Assembly: GCA_028023455.1 (NCBI GenBank)
Contig: JAQFVV010012394.1
Coordinates: 19,300,353-19,364,352 of the forward strand
Length of the DNA: 64,000 nucleotides
Source: Epiperipatus broadwayi
Lineage: Eukaryota; Onychophora; Udeonychophora; Euonychophora; Peripatidae
Direction: 5' to 3'
The stretch's first letter is position 1. Every line of letters begins with the position of its first letter. Both the position numbers and the translations under genes were made by a program. Below the pieces are notes generated by a model that did no database searches, had not been told where the DNA came from, and saw nothing but the letters and a program-made list of their open reading frames with translations. Shown piece after piece: positions 13,490 through 23,145 of this stretch.

Positions 13490-13700
13490 TTAGATTTTCC
13501 ATCAATTTCAGCCATTTTTGGATCAATTTTGTGTGTGTGTGTACTTTTTTAAAATTTAAGTATTATTTCACGTGATTTTTTACTTGATGTCTAGCCTTAG
13601 GTGTTTTAATTTTACACTTTCGTGATTTTTTTTGGATATCTTGCCTTAGGTGTTTTAATTTTAATTTTCCATTGATTTCAGCCATTTTTGTATAGAAATT
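13490..13700. repeat. Local tandem duplication
   Basis: The block around TTTCAGCCATTTTTG occurs at about 13505-13520 and again at about 13677-13691. A second unit, TAGCCTTAGGTGTTTTAATT, at about 13592-13611 recurs with small changes at about 13643-13662. It looks like nested replication slippage. A 60-codon open frame that starts inside (13688-13870) has no recognisable domain. Confidence 0.6.
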
Positions 13701-14384
13701 TATCAGATGCAGGTTTCTTGGTGGTTCTGCAGCATCACCTAGCGGCCATAGTATGCATAAATAAAAACTACCTTGATTTGGTCTTTCTCAGAGTTAATAA
13801 AAATGTACACTTACTGGCTCTACCTTGGAAAATAAACCAATGCAAAAATTTTATTAGTGTGAATATTTAAAATAGAATTAATTTCATTTTTACTAGTTCA
13901 CACTCTTATTCTAATCTCAGTGATTCATACAATATTTTTTCTACTGACATAATTTATTTAAATATAATTTTTCTACAATATTGTCATCTTTTTACTTACA
14001 CCTTGAACATTTATCCAATTGATATATAGTAACTGAATTTTCATTTTTGATTACACTATGTTTAATTTTTTTAACGTATTTATTTCTATAATTTTAACTT
14101 TTAGAGCAAATATTTTTTATATTAATATTGATACTTATATATATATAAAACATTCTGTATAAGCAAATTACATATTGCCTTGGAAATAGGTTATATTATA
14201 GTATAAATTCATCCCATCCCTCTATATATACACACAAAATGATCCAGTAATAAGAGGGGTTAGATTGACATGAGTGTACATGGGTAGAACTACAATATCA
14301 AATCTAATAAGGGCATTGAGTGTTCCATCATCAGTTTTTAAAAGAGATGGATAGGTGCAAAGATTGAAGCCTTCCCAGTAAAGT

Positions 14385-14590
14385 TTAAGGAATTGCTATC
14401 TTAATATAAACTGAGTACTAATTATGTATATGTGTGGGAGATTATGATTTAGTCAACTGATGAGAGCTGGTTCTGTACAAAATATTTATATTGGGGATCA
14501 TTTATCTTTTTTGCATATATGTGGCCATATATATTGGTTGTGTGAGATGGAGGACAAATATAAATTGAAAAATCCTAAGTTCAAATCCCT
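14385..14590 (+). mobile_element. F2 element copy with degraded hammerhead motif
   Basis: F2 units begin around TATGTGTGGGAGATNAT and contain a hammerhead-like core. They continue through TATCTTTTCTACATGTGTGTG and end near GAGTTCAAATCC, which resembles a Pol III B box. Here the unit head is at 14428-14445, the ribozyme-like part at 14453-14495, and the B-box-like end (AAGTTCAAATCC) near 14577-14588. This copy is single rather than an inverted pair. Confidence 0.6.
14453..14495 (+). ncRNA. Hammerhead-like motif with intact CUGAUGA core but broken stem II
   Basis: A 5' strand UCAA (14453-14456 region) can pair with UUGG (14491-14494). The core CTGATGA at 14457-14463 is exact. Stem II has decayed (GAGCU... 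UGUAC) and GAAA has become AAAA. I take it as a dead relative of the motif at 23097-23145. Confidence 0.45.
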
Positions 14591-15079
14591 CTACTAACAT
14601 ATATAAAAACATTCAGTGTAAGCAAATTACAATATCTGTTTAGTAATTATTTTAATAAAATTTTATTTTCAATTTTTTAGTCCAATCTAGTTTTTGAGCA
14701 GTTAGTTTTCAAAGTCTTCAATTACAGAAATGATTTTGGATGCATACTTTTATCCAAATCATCTTTCCAGATAACTAAAAACAATTTACATTATTTTCTT
14801 TAGGAATATCTGTTTAAAAGTCTTTAAAGCTATTATTATTATTTGTTAAACAAAATCAAACAAATAAAAAAATGTATGTTTGAATAATTATAGTTTATCA
14901 TTATATACTGTTCTATCAATATTAAATATATTATATATTTATTATAGTTAGCCATCCATTATTGGTCAGCAAATGGATATCTATTTTTGGCTTGATTAAA
15001 AAAAACAGCCATTGGCAAGTACTGGCATTTCCTTCACAGTTATTCTTGAAAAACTATTGAAGGCATTTCAAGGGTTTAC

Positions 15080-15113
15080 TTAATATATATATATATATAT
15101 ATAAGCATAATGC

Positions 15114-15150
<37 letters not shown>
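15080..15150. repeat. TA dinucleotide microsatellites around a short palindrome
   Basis: Two TA runs (about 15081-15102 and 15119-15148) flank an imperfect palindrome AAGCATAATGCTTTTAAT. The following AAAGCATAAAGCTAAACTAG (about 15149-15168) recurs inverted near 15303-15322. Confidence 0.85.
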
Positions 15151-15153
<3 letters not shown>

Positions 15154-15174
15154 GCATAAAGCTAAACTAGTCAA

Positions 15175-15293
15175 TAAATAATCAAAATTACTTCAAATTC
15201 ACAACTCAAACACATTAGCCATGAAAACAAACTCTAAAATACTACCGATGATTTCACTGCTGAAAGCAGACTTCTCAAGTGTAAAGAACTGAA
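15175..15293 (-). repeat. F3 inverted arm, left side of the RTE insertion
   Basis: This segment is the imperfect reverse complement (roughly three quarters identical by eye) of 18706-18815. The two arms lie outside the RTE insertion in opposite orientation, so the RTE entered the spacer of an older foldback element. On the minus strand a hammerhead-like motif lies at 15238-15283: ACAC, UUGAGAA, a stem-loop CUGCU-UUC-AGCAG, GAAA, and a matching 3' side. Confidence 0.65.
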
Positions 15294-15398
15294 AAATAAT
15301 AACTAGTTTAGCTTTATGTTTTTAATGTTTATATTTTGATGAGATTCTTTGCATTTAAAGTAGTGTTACTGATATAGTGTAATGTTTTGTTTTATTTT

Positions 15399-18300
15399 TG
15401 ATTTTATATCATCATCATCATCATCAAACATTATCAATCCACTGCAGGATGAAAGTCTCTCCAAGTTCAATCCATCTTCTCCGATATTTAGCTTCTCTTC
15501 TCCACATCATCCCTGCACACTTTCTTATCTCACCCATCCATCTCACATGTGGCCTCTTTCTGGGTCTTTTACAATCTCTTGGAATCCTGGTTAAGATTTC
15601 AATTGTCCATCTATTATCATTTCTTCTAGCAATATGTTCAGCCCAACTCCACTTCAGTCTTTTAATTTTTTCAATGAGGTCAGTAACACCTGTTTGTTCT
15701 CTTACCCATATATTGCATTTTCAATCTCTTCTTGTTACTCCCAACATGCATCTCTCCATACTTCTTTGAGTGGTCTGAAGTCTCTGTATTGCTCTTCTAT
15801 TAAGTGTCCAAGTCTCAGATCCATAAGTAAGAACTGGCAAAACACATTTATTAAAAATCTTCCTTTTCAAACACATAGGCATATTTCCTTTTAGTATCAA
15901 GTTATTTCTACCAAAAGCACTCCAACCAAGTTTAATTCTATAATTAATTTCATCCATTATGTTTCCATCTGTATTAATAATCTGACCAAGGTATTTGTAA
16001 CTGTTAACTTCTTCTAACTCATCATAATCAATCTTTATTTTCATATTTTGAGAAAATCCATTAAACATTACTTTAGTCTTTTTAACATTTATCTTTAGTC
16101 CTACTTTCCTACTTTCATCTGATAACTCCTGCAACATTTCCTGCAGCTCTAAAGCATTATTTGCAAAAACAACTACATCATCTGCAAAATCTAAATGACT
16201 TAAATAATCTCCATTTACTTTCACTCCTTTAGCTTCCCATTTTAATCCACAAAATACTTCTTGCAGCACTGCTGTAAAACGTTTTGGAGATATGGAGTCA
16301 CCCTGTCTTACACCCTTCTCAATGTTGACTTTCCTAGTATCATTATGTAATCTAATTGTTGCTGTTGCATTTTTATAAATATTCTTTAAAATATGACAAT
16401 ATCCTGGATCTATACCTTGATGATCCAATGCTTTAATCACTGAAGAAATGTTTATAGAATCAAATGCCTTTTCATAATCTACAAATCCAAAGCATAATGG
16501 CAACTCATATTCATTTGTCCTTTCTATAACTTCTCTCAATACCTGGATATGATCTACTGTACTAAAACCACTTTTAAATCCAGCTTGTTCTCTTGGTTGG
16601 TGGAAATCCAATGTTCTCTGTAGACGAGTTGTAATTATCTTGGTAAAATTTTTGTATAAAACTGATAAAAGGCTGATAGGTCTGTAATTTCTAATATCTT
16701 CTTTATCACCTTTTTTAAATATTAATATTAATACTGCATTCTTCCAATCATCTGGTACATCTTTATCATTTAGACATTTGGTATATAACTTTGCTAAAAA
16801 AAATCTATTTCTTCACCTGCTTCTTTTAATATATCAATTATAATTCCATCATTACCTGGAGCCTTTCCTTTCTTCATACATTTAATTGCATGTCTCACTT
16901 CTTCATTTAAAATTCTGGGCAATTCAGAAGATGTAATAGATATAGGAGGTACTTGTTCTTTATTACTATATAATTCTTGATAAAAGTCTTCTACCCATTT
17001 CATGATGTCATCTCTCTTTTTAGTAATAATTCCATCTTTTCTTCTTATTGCAGATATAAATTTCCTACCAATACCAAAATGTTGTTTTACACTCTTGAGA
17101 CTTTTATTCTCTTCTACAGCTTTCCTTGCTAGTTCACAGTTATACTTTCTTATATTATTTTCAACTCTTTTCCACACCATTTTACAAAATTTGAGATATT
17201 CAATTCTTTTTAATGCATCATTTTTGTATATCTTCATATTCCTTCTTTTCTTCATAAATTCTCTAGTCTCAGTAGAAATTTTATTGGTCAATTGCTGCTT
17301 TTTTCTACCAGCTATCTTTGTTGCAGTTTTTAAAAGTGTATCAGTTATTTTCATATTAATTTCATTCAAATCTGAATCATGTTCAAAATCTACTAATACT
17401 TGAAACTGATTTGTAAGTTCTAATTTAAATTCATTAGAATGTTTCTGAAGATTAGGAATATCAACTGTAAATATTGTTTTTCTTAATAATTTTTGTCTCT
17501 CTAGTTTTGCATTAACACGTATCTTACATCTTACTAATTGATGATCACTTCCTGTGTTAAATTTATTAAGAACATTACAATCTTGAAATATGTATTTTCT
17601 GTTAGTCAAAATATAATCCAATTCTGCTGTACCTTCATTTGGATGCTTCCATGTCCATTTCCTTTTAACATTTTTCTCAAAAAAAAGAATTCATAATATA
17701 AAGTGTTTCTTTTTCTGCAAACTCCACAAGTCTATGTCCTCTCTCATTTCTATTACCATAACCAAAATTACCTACAGCACTTTCATCTTTCATTTGTTTA
17801 CCAATTCTAGCATTAAAGTCTCCCATAAAATTTTAAAATGTTGTTTACTCTGATCAAAAGCCTTTTGTACATCCATATAAAAATCTTCTACTACTTCATC
17901 ACTATGAGAACTTGTTGGGGCATAAACCTGAATTATCTGCATTTGGTATCTGCTATTAAGTTGTATAACTAATCTTGCTACTCTGTCCAAGATACCATCA
18001 ATCCCCACAATATTTTTCATCCACTTTTTATTTATAATGAATCCTACTCCAATTGTATTTCCAATATTTGTGCTTTTATAATAGAGTACATGTCCACTTT
18101 TTAAATCAATTGTCTCTTCACCTTTTCTTCTAACTTCACAAAGTGCAATAATGTCCCATTTAATATAAGACAGTTCTTCTAATTCTTGCAATCTTCCTTC
18201 ACTTGAAAGTGATCTGCAGTTGTAAGTACCTAAATAAAAAGTCATCAAATGGCAGCCTGGGTCTGCAATCAGGGGATTCTTAGCACCCTCTGCCTTGGTT

Positions 18301-18663
18301 GGTGACTTTACAGCCTCCTGGGAATAAGAACCATGATTTATTTTTGTCATAATTGTATATATTGGGAAAATATTTATCATTTACACAAACATTCATTCTG
18401 CCTTATCAGGCAACTGAGAAGAAAGACCATGGTGTTTTTTGATATTAAACTCAGAGGTAAAAAGCCAATAAACTCACTATGCTGGCTAATGCATGTTGGT
18501 GAGCAGCTCATCCATGTTCGTATACTATATGAATAATCACATAGTAATAGCAGCTGCAATGACAAGAACATATGAAGTAGATATTAGGAATTTGCCCTGC
18601 TCGGTTCCTTTAAGGCCTCCAAGAAGTTATTAGCAAACTTCTTTCTGCAGCCTGATTTTATAT
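15399..18663 (-). mobile_element. Full-length RTE retrotransposon with 11-bp target duplication
   Basis: The element occupies 15410-18652 (3,243 bp) on the minus strand and is bounded by an exact 11-bp direct repeat TGATTTTATAT at 15399-15409 and 18653-18663. Its 3' end is a GAT trinucleotide run that contains the stop codon, so there is practically no 3' UTR. That is typical of RTE elements, as is the total length of about 3.2 kb. About 270 bp of 5' leader precedes the reading frame. The insertion lies between two inverted F3 arms (15175-15293 and 18706-18815). A much older copy of the same family is at 28665-31020. Confidence 0.92.
15424..18380 (-). pseudogene. RTE endonuclease-reverse transcriptase, nearly intact
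   Basis: A single ORF of about 980 codons for target-primed reverse transcription. The N-terminal AP endonuclease has GTYNCRSL, ALCEVRRKG, VYAPTS, GDFNARIG (after a frameshift) and SDHQLV. The RT has KGKAPGNDG, NYRPISLL, FVDYEKAFDS (motif A), GVRQGDSIS (motif B), FADDVVVF (motif C, at about 16185) and YKYLGQI. The C-terminus ends near FILQWIDNV at 15427. Only four defects are visible. Three look like one-base losses in homopolymers: A8 at 17679-17686, A8 at 16795-16802, and the A run near 17831-17834. The fourth is one TGA in place of a probable arginine codon at about 15721. The in-frame ATGs at 18380 and 18350 are both possible starts. Whether the homopolymer shifts are real or base-calling errors cannot be decided here. 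Confidence 0.88.
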
Positions 18664-18705
18664 ATTGGTATTTATTTATGTTCAATTTAAATATGTTATG
18701 TTGTA

Positions 18706-18815
18706 GATCTTTACACTTGAGAAATCTGCTTGTAGCAGTGAAACCATTGATAGTGTTTTAGAGTTTAATTTTTTAGCTAGTCTGGTTGAGTTATGAATTT
18801 AGGGTAATTTTGTAT
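18706..18815 (+). repeat. F3 inverted arm, right side of the RTE insertion
   Basis: The reverse complement partner of 15175-15293. It carries the better F3 hammerhead-like motif at 18713-18756. It is followed by TA-rich sequence from 18818. Confidence 0.65.
18713..18756 (+). ncRNA. Hammerhead-like motif with covarying core (F3)
   Basis: ACAC (18713-18716) can pair with GUGU (18753-18756). Between them are UUGAGAA (18717-18723), a stem-loop CUGCU-UGU-AGCAG, GAAA (18740-18743) and a short stem III, which reads ACC/GGU in the other arm's version. Against CUGANGA the core changes both C3 and G8, to U and A. In the hammerhead fold these two bases pair with each other, so the change keeps pairing. 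It could also be decay or coincidence. Confidence 0.35.
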
Positions 18816-19397
18816 TATATATATACGTAACAAAAGATAACATTTTAAGATATCAAATAAACAGTCAAAAAAGGTCAGAATGTGAAAACTAACATATTTG
18901 GAATATTTCTGTAGTTTAATTTTTACTACACCACTCTCACGCAAGATAAGGACTGTTTTCTATCCACTTTTAAAACTTTGTGGAGGGGTATAATCATAAA
19001 TATATGACAAAAAACATATGAAAAAGATGTATGACCCCAAGATGCACATTTCGTGATGATCATCAATTGACCCAGATCACAATCTCTTACATATACCTTT
19101 ATCATTATTCACTACATAGAGATAGAACTACAATTTAATTGATAAATGCCAGAATTACCGCCCTCATAACTTCGACACTTGATAGATGTAATTAATAATT
19201 TTTATTAGCCATTCATCTCTATTTTAATGCATGATCAATAAAAAATATTATTGATGTATTTATGTTTTACAGACTGGTTTGTATAATTATTACAAGCACA
19301 CATTAAGCGTTCTATTCTTGATCCTTTTCTCTATTTTTTTACTTCTAGAGACTTAGTAATGGTTTTTCTTGCACAAGAGTAGTTTTTTTTTTTTCAT

Positions 19398-19494
19398 GTG
19401 TCATAGCATCGGCCGGGACGCGAACCCACAACCGTCTGCAACCAACTACTTGCTTCCATGGCGGCTGCGATACCTCTCGGCTAACAACGCAAGA
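19398..19494 (-). repeat. tRNA-derived SINE head (family S2)
   Basis: On the minus strand there is an A-box-like TAGCCGAGAGG (19483-19473) and a B box GGTTCGCGTCC (19426-19416), followed by a T-rich run (19383-19394 read as A's). The A-to-B spacing of about 46 bp would require a long variable arm, as in Ser or Leu tRNAs. A second, internally deleted copy is at 28246-28320. It is locally GC-rich compared with its surroundings. Confidence 0.65.
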
Positions 19495-20439
19495 GTAATT
19501 AGTTGCTAGACATATAATAAACATACATACTAGAATTTTATTAATTTAAAAAATTTGAATTATTTAGCGTGTGCTAAACTATATAAATCTTATAATGAAT
19601 AGTTTTAGTAGTTATCAGTTTAGGAATTGCAATCTTAATATTGTAAGGACTATAAAATAAAATTTAATAATTCCTTAGAATGGAGGAAACGGAAAACTTA
19701 ATGTAAAACAACACCACAGAGATTTTAGTAATCCTTTATCGACTAACTAAGATTAACCTAAGCAGAAACAATGATATTTATTTTATTTATTTATATACAG
19801 TAGCCAAATTTATCAGATTATACTGTATTGAACTTTTCAATAAAAATTTTAATAGTTGCAGTCATATGAATAATAGGTAAAATGGTAAATTACGAATTAC
19901 ATTTTAAAGTAAGTCAGGAAATGGTTGCTCAGTATCTACATTACATTTATACAAAATATGTAGGAAATATAAATTCGTACATATTTTTAAATTTTATTCA
20001 TATATATAATTATCTGATTTAAACAAAATACCTGTGATTAGAGTTATGTTTAATCCTTGCTTAGAAATTTGTAGACAACGAGAGAAGGTTCTAAGTAGCT
20101 GAATAAATATCAGGTGGGGCTAGGACTTAATCTTGTGATTTTAATTTTTGTAATTTTGATTTTAAAAATTAGCATTCATAATTTGTTTGAATTGGAATTG
20201 AAAATAAAATGGATCATTAGAAACTACAAGATATAGTTGAGTCTTTAATATTTAGAACGAGCTTTCTCTCTAGATTATTAATAAATTTATTTATGTAGAG
20301 ATGGTATATGATTTGATCTATTTACTTCGGCTGCATAGTCAATAATAGCTTAAATAAAAAAGTGTAATTTATTAAAAAGAAAAATATTAACGTTTTAAAA
20401 ACCAGTGTTAATATATAATTTTTTTTCTATAGTCCAGGC

Positions 20440-20700
20440 TTTTTCATACCTGCACTCCAATATGTAATATATAGGGAGTTTGAACTCAGACTTTCATACG
20501 ACCCTCAACTATCCACGCTATATCATACTGCTGACACACTTGATCACACACCAATATTCGAGTGCTGGTTTAGCACAAAATACGTATATTGGTGATTAAT
20601 TTATCTTTTCAACATGTGTGTGATCAAGTGAGTCAGCAGTATGAGATAGAGTGGATAGTTGAGGTCGTGTGAAAGTTTGATTGCAAAAACCAGTGTTTGA
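20440..20700. mobile_element. F2 element as an inverted pair with a central ribozyme-like motif
   Basis: The arms at about 20488-20550 and 20618-20682 are near reverse complements (TGTGTGATCAAGTG and its complement, continuing through AGTATGAGATAG). The outer B-box-like GAGTTTGAACTC is at 20469-20480. The hammerhead-like core 20549-20594 sits in the middle, so a transcript could fold into one long hairpin with the ribozyme region at its tip. Confidence 0.65.
20549..20594 (+). ncRNA. Hammerhead-like motif with perfect stems but lost core (F2)
   Basis: Stem I is CACCAA (20549-20554) with UUGGUG (20589-20594). Stem II is a perfect GUGCU-GGUUU-AGCAC (20562-20576). Stem III is the self-complementary AUACGUAU (20580-20587). 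The catalytic CUGAUGA position reads UAUUCGA (20555-20561) and the GAA box reads AAA. The helices are kept while the catalytic bases are changed. Confidence 0.5.
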
Positions 20701-20924
20701 ACTTTTTAAATAATTTAATGATTAGTGAATTAAAACATTGAGTGAGAAGCATTTTTAAAGGTTTTTGGTTATACTATTTTATCAATACCCAAACTTCAAT
20801 AATTATTATATATTTAAAATATTCCAGATTTTTAATCTTTATAAAACATTATCTTTCTCGGTTATTTATGCATTCAGTAAATATAAAATTAATTTTTGTA
20901 TTTCCTTAAATGCAAGTACAAATA

Positions 20925-21066
20925 TAAATAGATAGTTGGATGAATGAATGGATAGATATATAGATAGATAGACAAATGGACAGACAGACAGATAAATAGA
21001 TGGACAAAAAGATACATACACAAATAGATATAGATAGATAGACAGATAGACTGATAAATATAAGGA
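20925..21066. repeat. GATA/GACA microsatellite
   Basis: Interrupted GATA, GACA and GGAT tetranucleotide units. Open frames across it on the minus strand consist of Leu, Tyr, Ser and Ile repeats and are artefacts of the tetranucleotide. Confidence 0.9.
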
Positions 21067-21267
21067 AATACAGTTTTTATTAAACAATTCAAAACAAAGC
21101 AAAACTCTCCATATAGTAATGTCATCTTGTGCTAACAAGAGCAATCAATGGATGCACAAGATGGCACTACTATATGGAGAGTTTTGCTTTGTTTTGAATT
21201 GTTTAATAACAATTATGTGCTAGTATGAGATAGTGATCATGTAATGTTTAGTGGTTTAAATACAGTT
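21066..21267. mobile_element. F1 foldback element, copy D, near-perfect hairpin
   Basis: Arms at about 21080-21132 and 21155-21207 are almost perfect reverse complements over roughly 53 bp (TTAAACAATTCAAAACAAAG, then CAAAACTCTCCATATAGTA). A one-sided tail continues to GATGATC-type outer sequence ending GTAATGTTTA at 21250. The flanks share AAATACAGTT (21066-21075 and 21258-21267), extending to about 14 bp with one mismatch. Confidence 0.75.
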
Positions 21268-21599
21268 GTTTTACTCATGATAAAAATATATAAAAATTTA
21301 TAATTTTTATGCCTTTTGGAGATAAAAATCTAATTCAAATGTTCATGCCTGGGAGTGAAATATTATTATATATATATAGTCCAAAGTTAAAAGATATTTT
21401 CGTAGATCACTTTCCATGCTCTTCCTGTCAATATAAAAACTAGAAAATCATTTAAAAACATTTTTATGACTTATGGCTTTACTGCCATGCACATTTTAAA
21501 TCATTTTCAAACATTTCACTAAAACTTTGCCCAACTGAAAACAAAATTTAATATTATTACATTGTCCCATTATGAGTTAAGTTATGAAACAACCTGTTG

Positions 21600-21815
21600 C
21601 ATTTCATGTCATGTGATGTGATGTGATGTACTGTGGCTTCTCCTCAAACTAAGTCAAGAATATCTGAGCAATTATGCCCAGATAAACCTGTTAGCCACTT
21701 AATTTTCCATTCCCCACTCTAAGTTTTCCCATATTCTGCTCCATCCCATTTCCACAACATAATCTTTGTCAATTCTATAGCCTTAATATCTAATTCCCTC
21801 TTATCTTATCATTGT
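21600..21815 (-). mobile_element. 5'-truncated LINE 3' end with TGATG-type tail
   Basis: The reverse complement matches the end of the LINE at 33840-36047: the shared block includes AGAGGGAATTAGATAT, AAGATTATGTTGTGGAAATGG, GTTTATCTGGGCATAATTGC and GAGAAGCCACAGTACATCAC. The element ends in a TGATG/CATCA pentamer run at 21608-21630. Only about 215 bp of the 3' end were inserted. Confidence 0.8.
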
Positions 21816-21954
21816 GATTCATGTATGCTAGCACCATAAAATTTTTGTGGTAAATAGTTAAACTATTTTGTTATGCAACATGTTAATTCAATTATGGAAA
21901 TGTAAGCAGCTTGGAGAAATATCAAGTCATTTTTCACTGGGAGACACTATATAT

Positions 21955-22465
21955 ATATGATTGATTCAAAATCTTCATACTTTCTCTCCAAAATGCTTAT
22001 GATTAGCCTGTATATATAAAAATTGAGGTAAAAAGAAAAGATGGTCCTATCTTTTCTCTAAAAAAAGCTTTTTCATATACTTTGGATTGAATATTTCATT
22101 TGCTTAATTAGACTATTGTTGGAGTATTAATTTTGATGTATTATATAACATTAACTATTGGGAAGTTTATGTTTATACATTTTATTTGATTTAGTATTGA
22201 CAAGATATAAAGTGAAAAATTTCACGGAAGTCAATTGAAATAATATAAAGCAATTTGAGATATAACTTTAATCAAGTAATTGATTGATTTAAAATCTTCA
22301 TTTTCTCTCCAAAGTGCTTAAGATTAGCCTCTATATATATATAAATATTGAGATAAAAATAACTTTTTTTCTAAAAAAGCTTTATTTTGTTATTTGGATT
22401 GAGAAGATTTTATTTTCTTAATGGATTAATGTTGGAGTATTAATTTCAATGTATTATATATATAT
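21955..22465. repeat. Direct duplication of a 190-bp AT-rich segment
   Basis: The segments at about 21959-22150 and 22281-22465 align throughout (GATTGATTCAAAATCTTCAT, AATGCTTATGATTAGCCT, TTGGAGTATTAATTTTGATG), with a spacer of about 130 bp. This is a tandem duplication with moderate divergence and no coding potential. Confidence 0.75.
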
Positions 22466-22477
22466 CTCAAGTAAAAA

Positions 22478-22805
22478 TGTTGCCTTGACAACAAAAAGAT
22501 TGAGATTCTTGATGTTATTTGGTATTGTTTAAGTACGGACTGCTTTCATATCTATAATAAACCTAAAATGTCAATAGTAATTAATCCAATTACATGTAAA
22601 TTACTTCACTACAGTCCTCATGTTAAATTTAAATCAATAAATATTTCAGCATTATGTGCTGATTTAAGGCTAAACATAAGGTGTGGGGTAATATATTTTA
22701 ACATATTGTTTCATGTTTTAATATATAAATTTGGGTTTTATCATCTGCCAATATTTATATCTTATTGTCTAGATAGTATGCCATCCTTGAACTACAATAT
22801 ATATA
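22478..22805 (+). pseudogene. LINE endonuclease-domain fragment (Jockey/CR1 type)
   Basis: The translation contains TDCFHIYNKPKMSIVINP, LHYSPHVKFKSI, a decayed core and NYNIYICLGD, the usual IYICGDFN-type motif of AP endonuclease domains with a one-residue insertion. Such domains open Jockey/CR1 pol proteins, and the LINE at 10.5-12.4 kb lacks exactly this part, though I cannot show they are the same family. The fragment is cut off at about 22805 where an F2 unit begins. Confidence 0.6.
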
Positions 22806-22911
22806 TATGTCTAGGGGATTTGAACTTAGATTTTCAAGCATCTTCCATCTATCCACACTATCTCACACATTTGATACACATGATCACACACATGTAGAAA
22901 AGATAAATAAT

Positions 22912-22957
22912 CACCATAAACCTATTTGGCGCTAAACCAGCACTCATCAGTTGGTCT
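22912..22957 (-). ncRNA. Hammerhead motif, F2 minus-strand unit
   Basis: On the minus strand: ACCAA (22955-22951) can pair with a 3' strand that now reads AUGGUG (22917-22912). Then come the exact core CUGAUGA (22950-22944), stem II GUGCU-GGUUU-AGCGC with five pairs including one wobble, then CAAA in place of GAAA. Stem III has decayed. The core is intact but the G12 to C change should abolish cleavage. Confidence 0.55.
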
Positions 22958-23096
22958 AGATTATTATCTCCCATATATATATATAATCAGTGCTGATCAC
23001 TGCTTTTATATATATATGTGTGTGTGGGAGATGATAATGTGGACCAACTGATGAGTACTGAGCACTGATTATATATGTGTGAAGATGATAATCTGG

Positions 23097-23145
23097 ACCA
23101 AGTGATGAGTGCTGGATTAGCATGAAATATGTTAATATTTTGGTG
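23097..23145 (+). ncRNA. Hammerhead motif, F2 plus-strand unit
   Basis: Stem I ACCAA (23097-23101) pairs with UUGGU (23140-23144). The core reads GUGAUGA (23102-23108), so C3 is changed. Stem II is GUGCU-GGAUU-AGCAU with five pairs, and GAAA is intact (23124-23127). Stem III is AU-rich with a few extra bases. Together with 22912-22957 and 20549-20594 every element of a complete type I hammerhead is seen in at least one F2 copy. The family consensus is therefore a standard hammerhead. The partial copy at 23043-23054 has stem I and an exact CUGAUGA. Confidence 0.6.

Noticed and set aside
15382-15894. Three plus-strand open frames
   Set aside because: They are antisense to the RTE reverse-transcriptase C-terminus; the minus-strand reading has all the RT motifs.
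17002-17403. 133-codon plus-strand open frame rich in Phe, Leu and Ile
   Set aside because: Antisense shadow of the RTE endonuclease/RT linker on the minus strand.
20866-21144. Minus-strand frames rich in Leu, Tyr and Ser that look like a membrane protein
   Set aside because: They are translations of the GATA/GACA microsatellite and the F1 arm.
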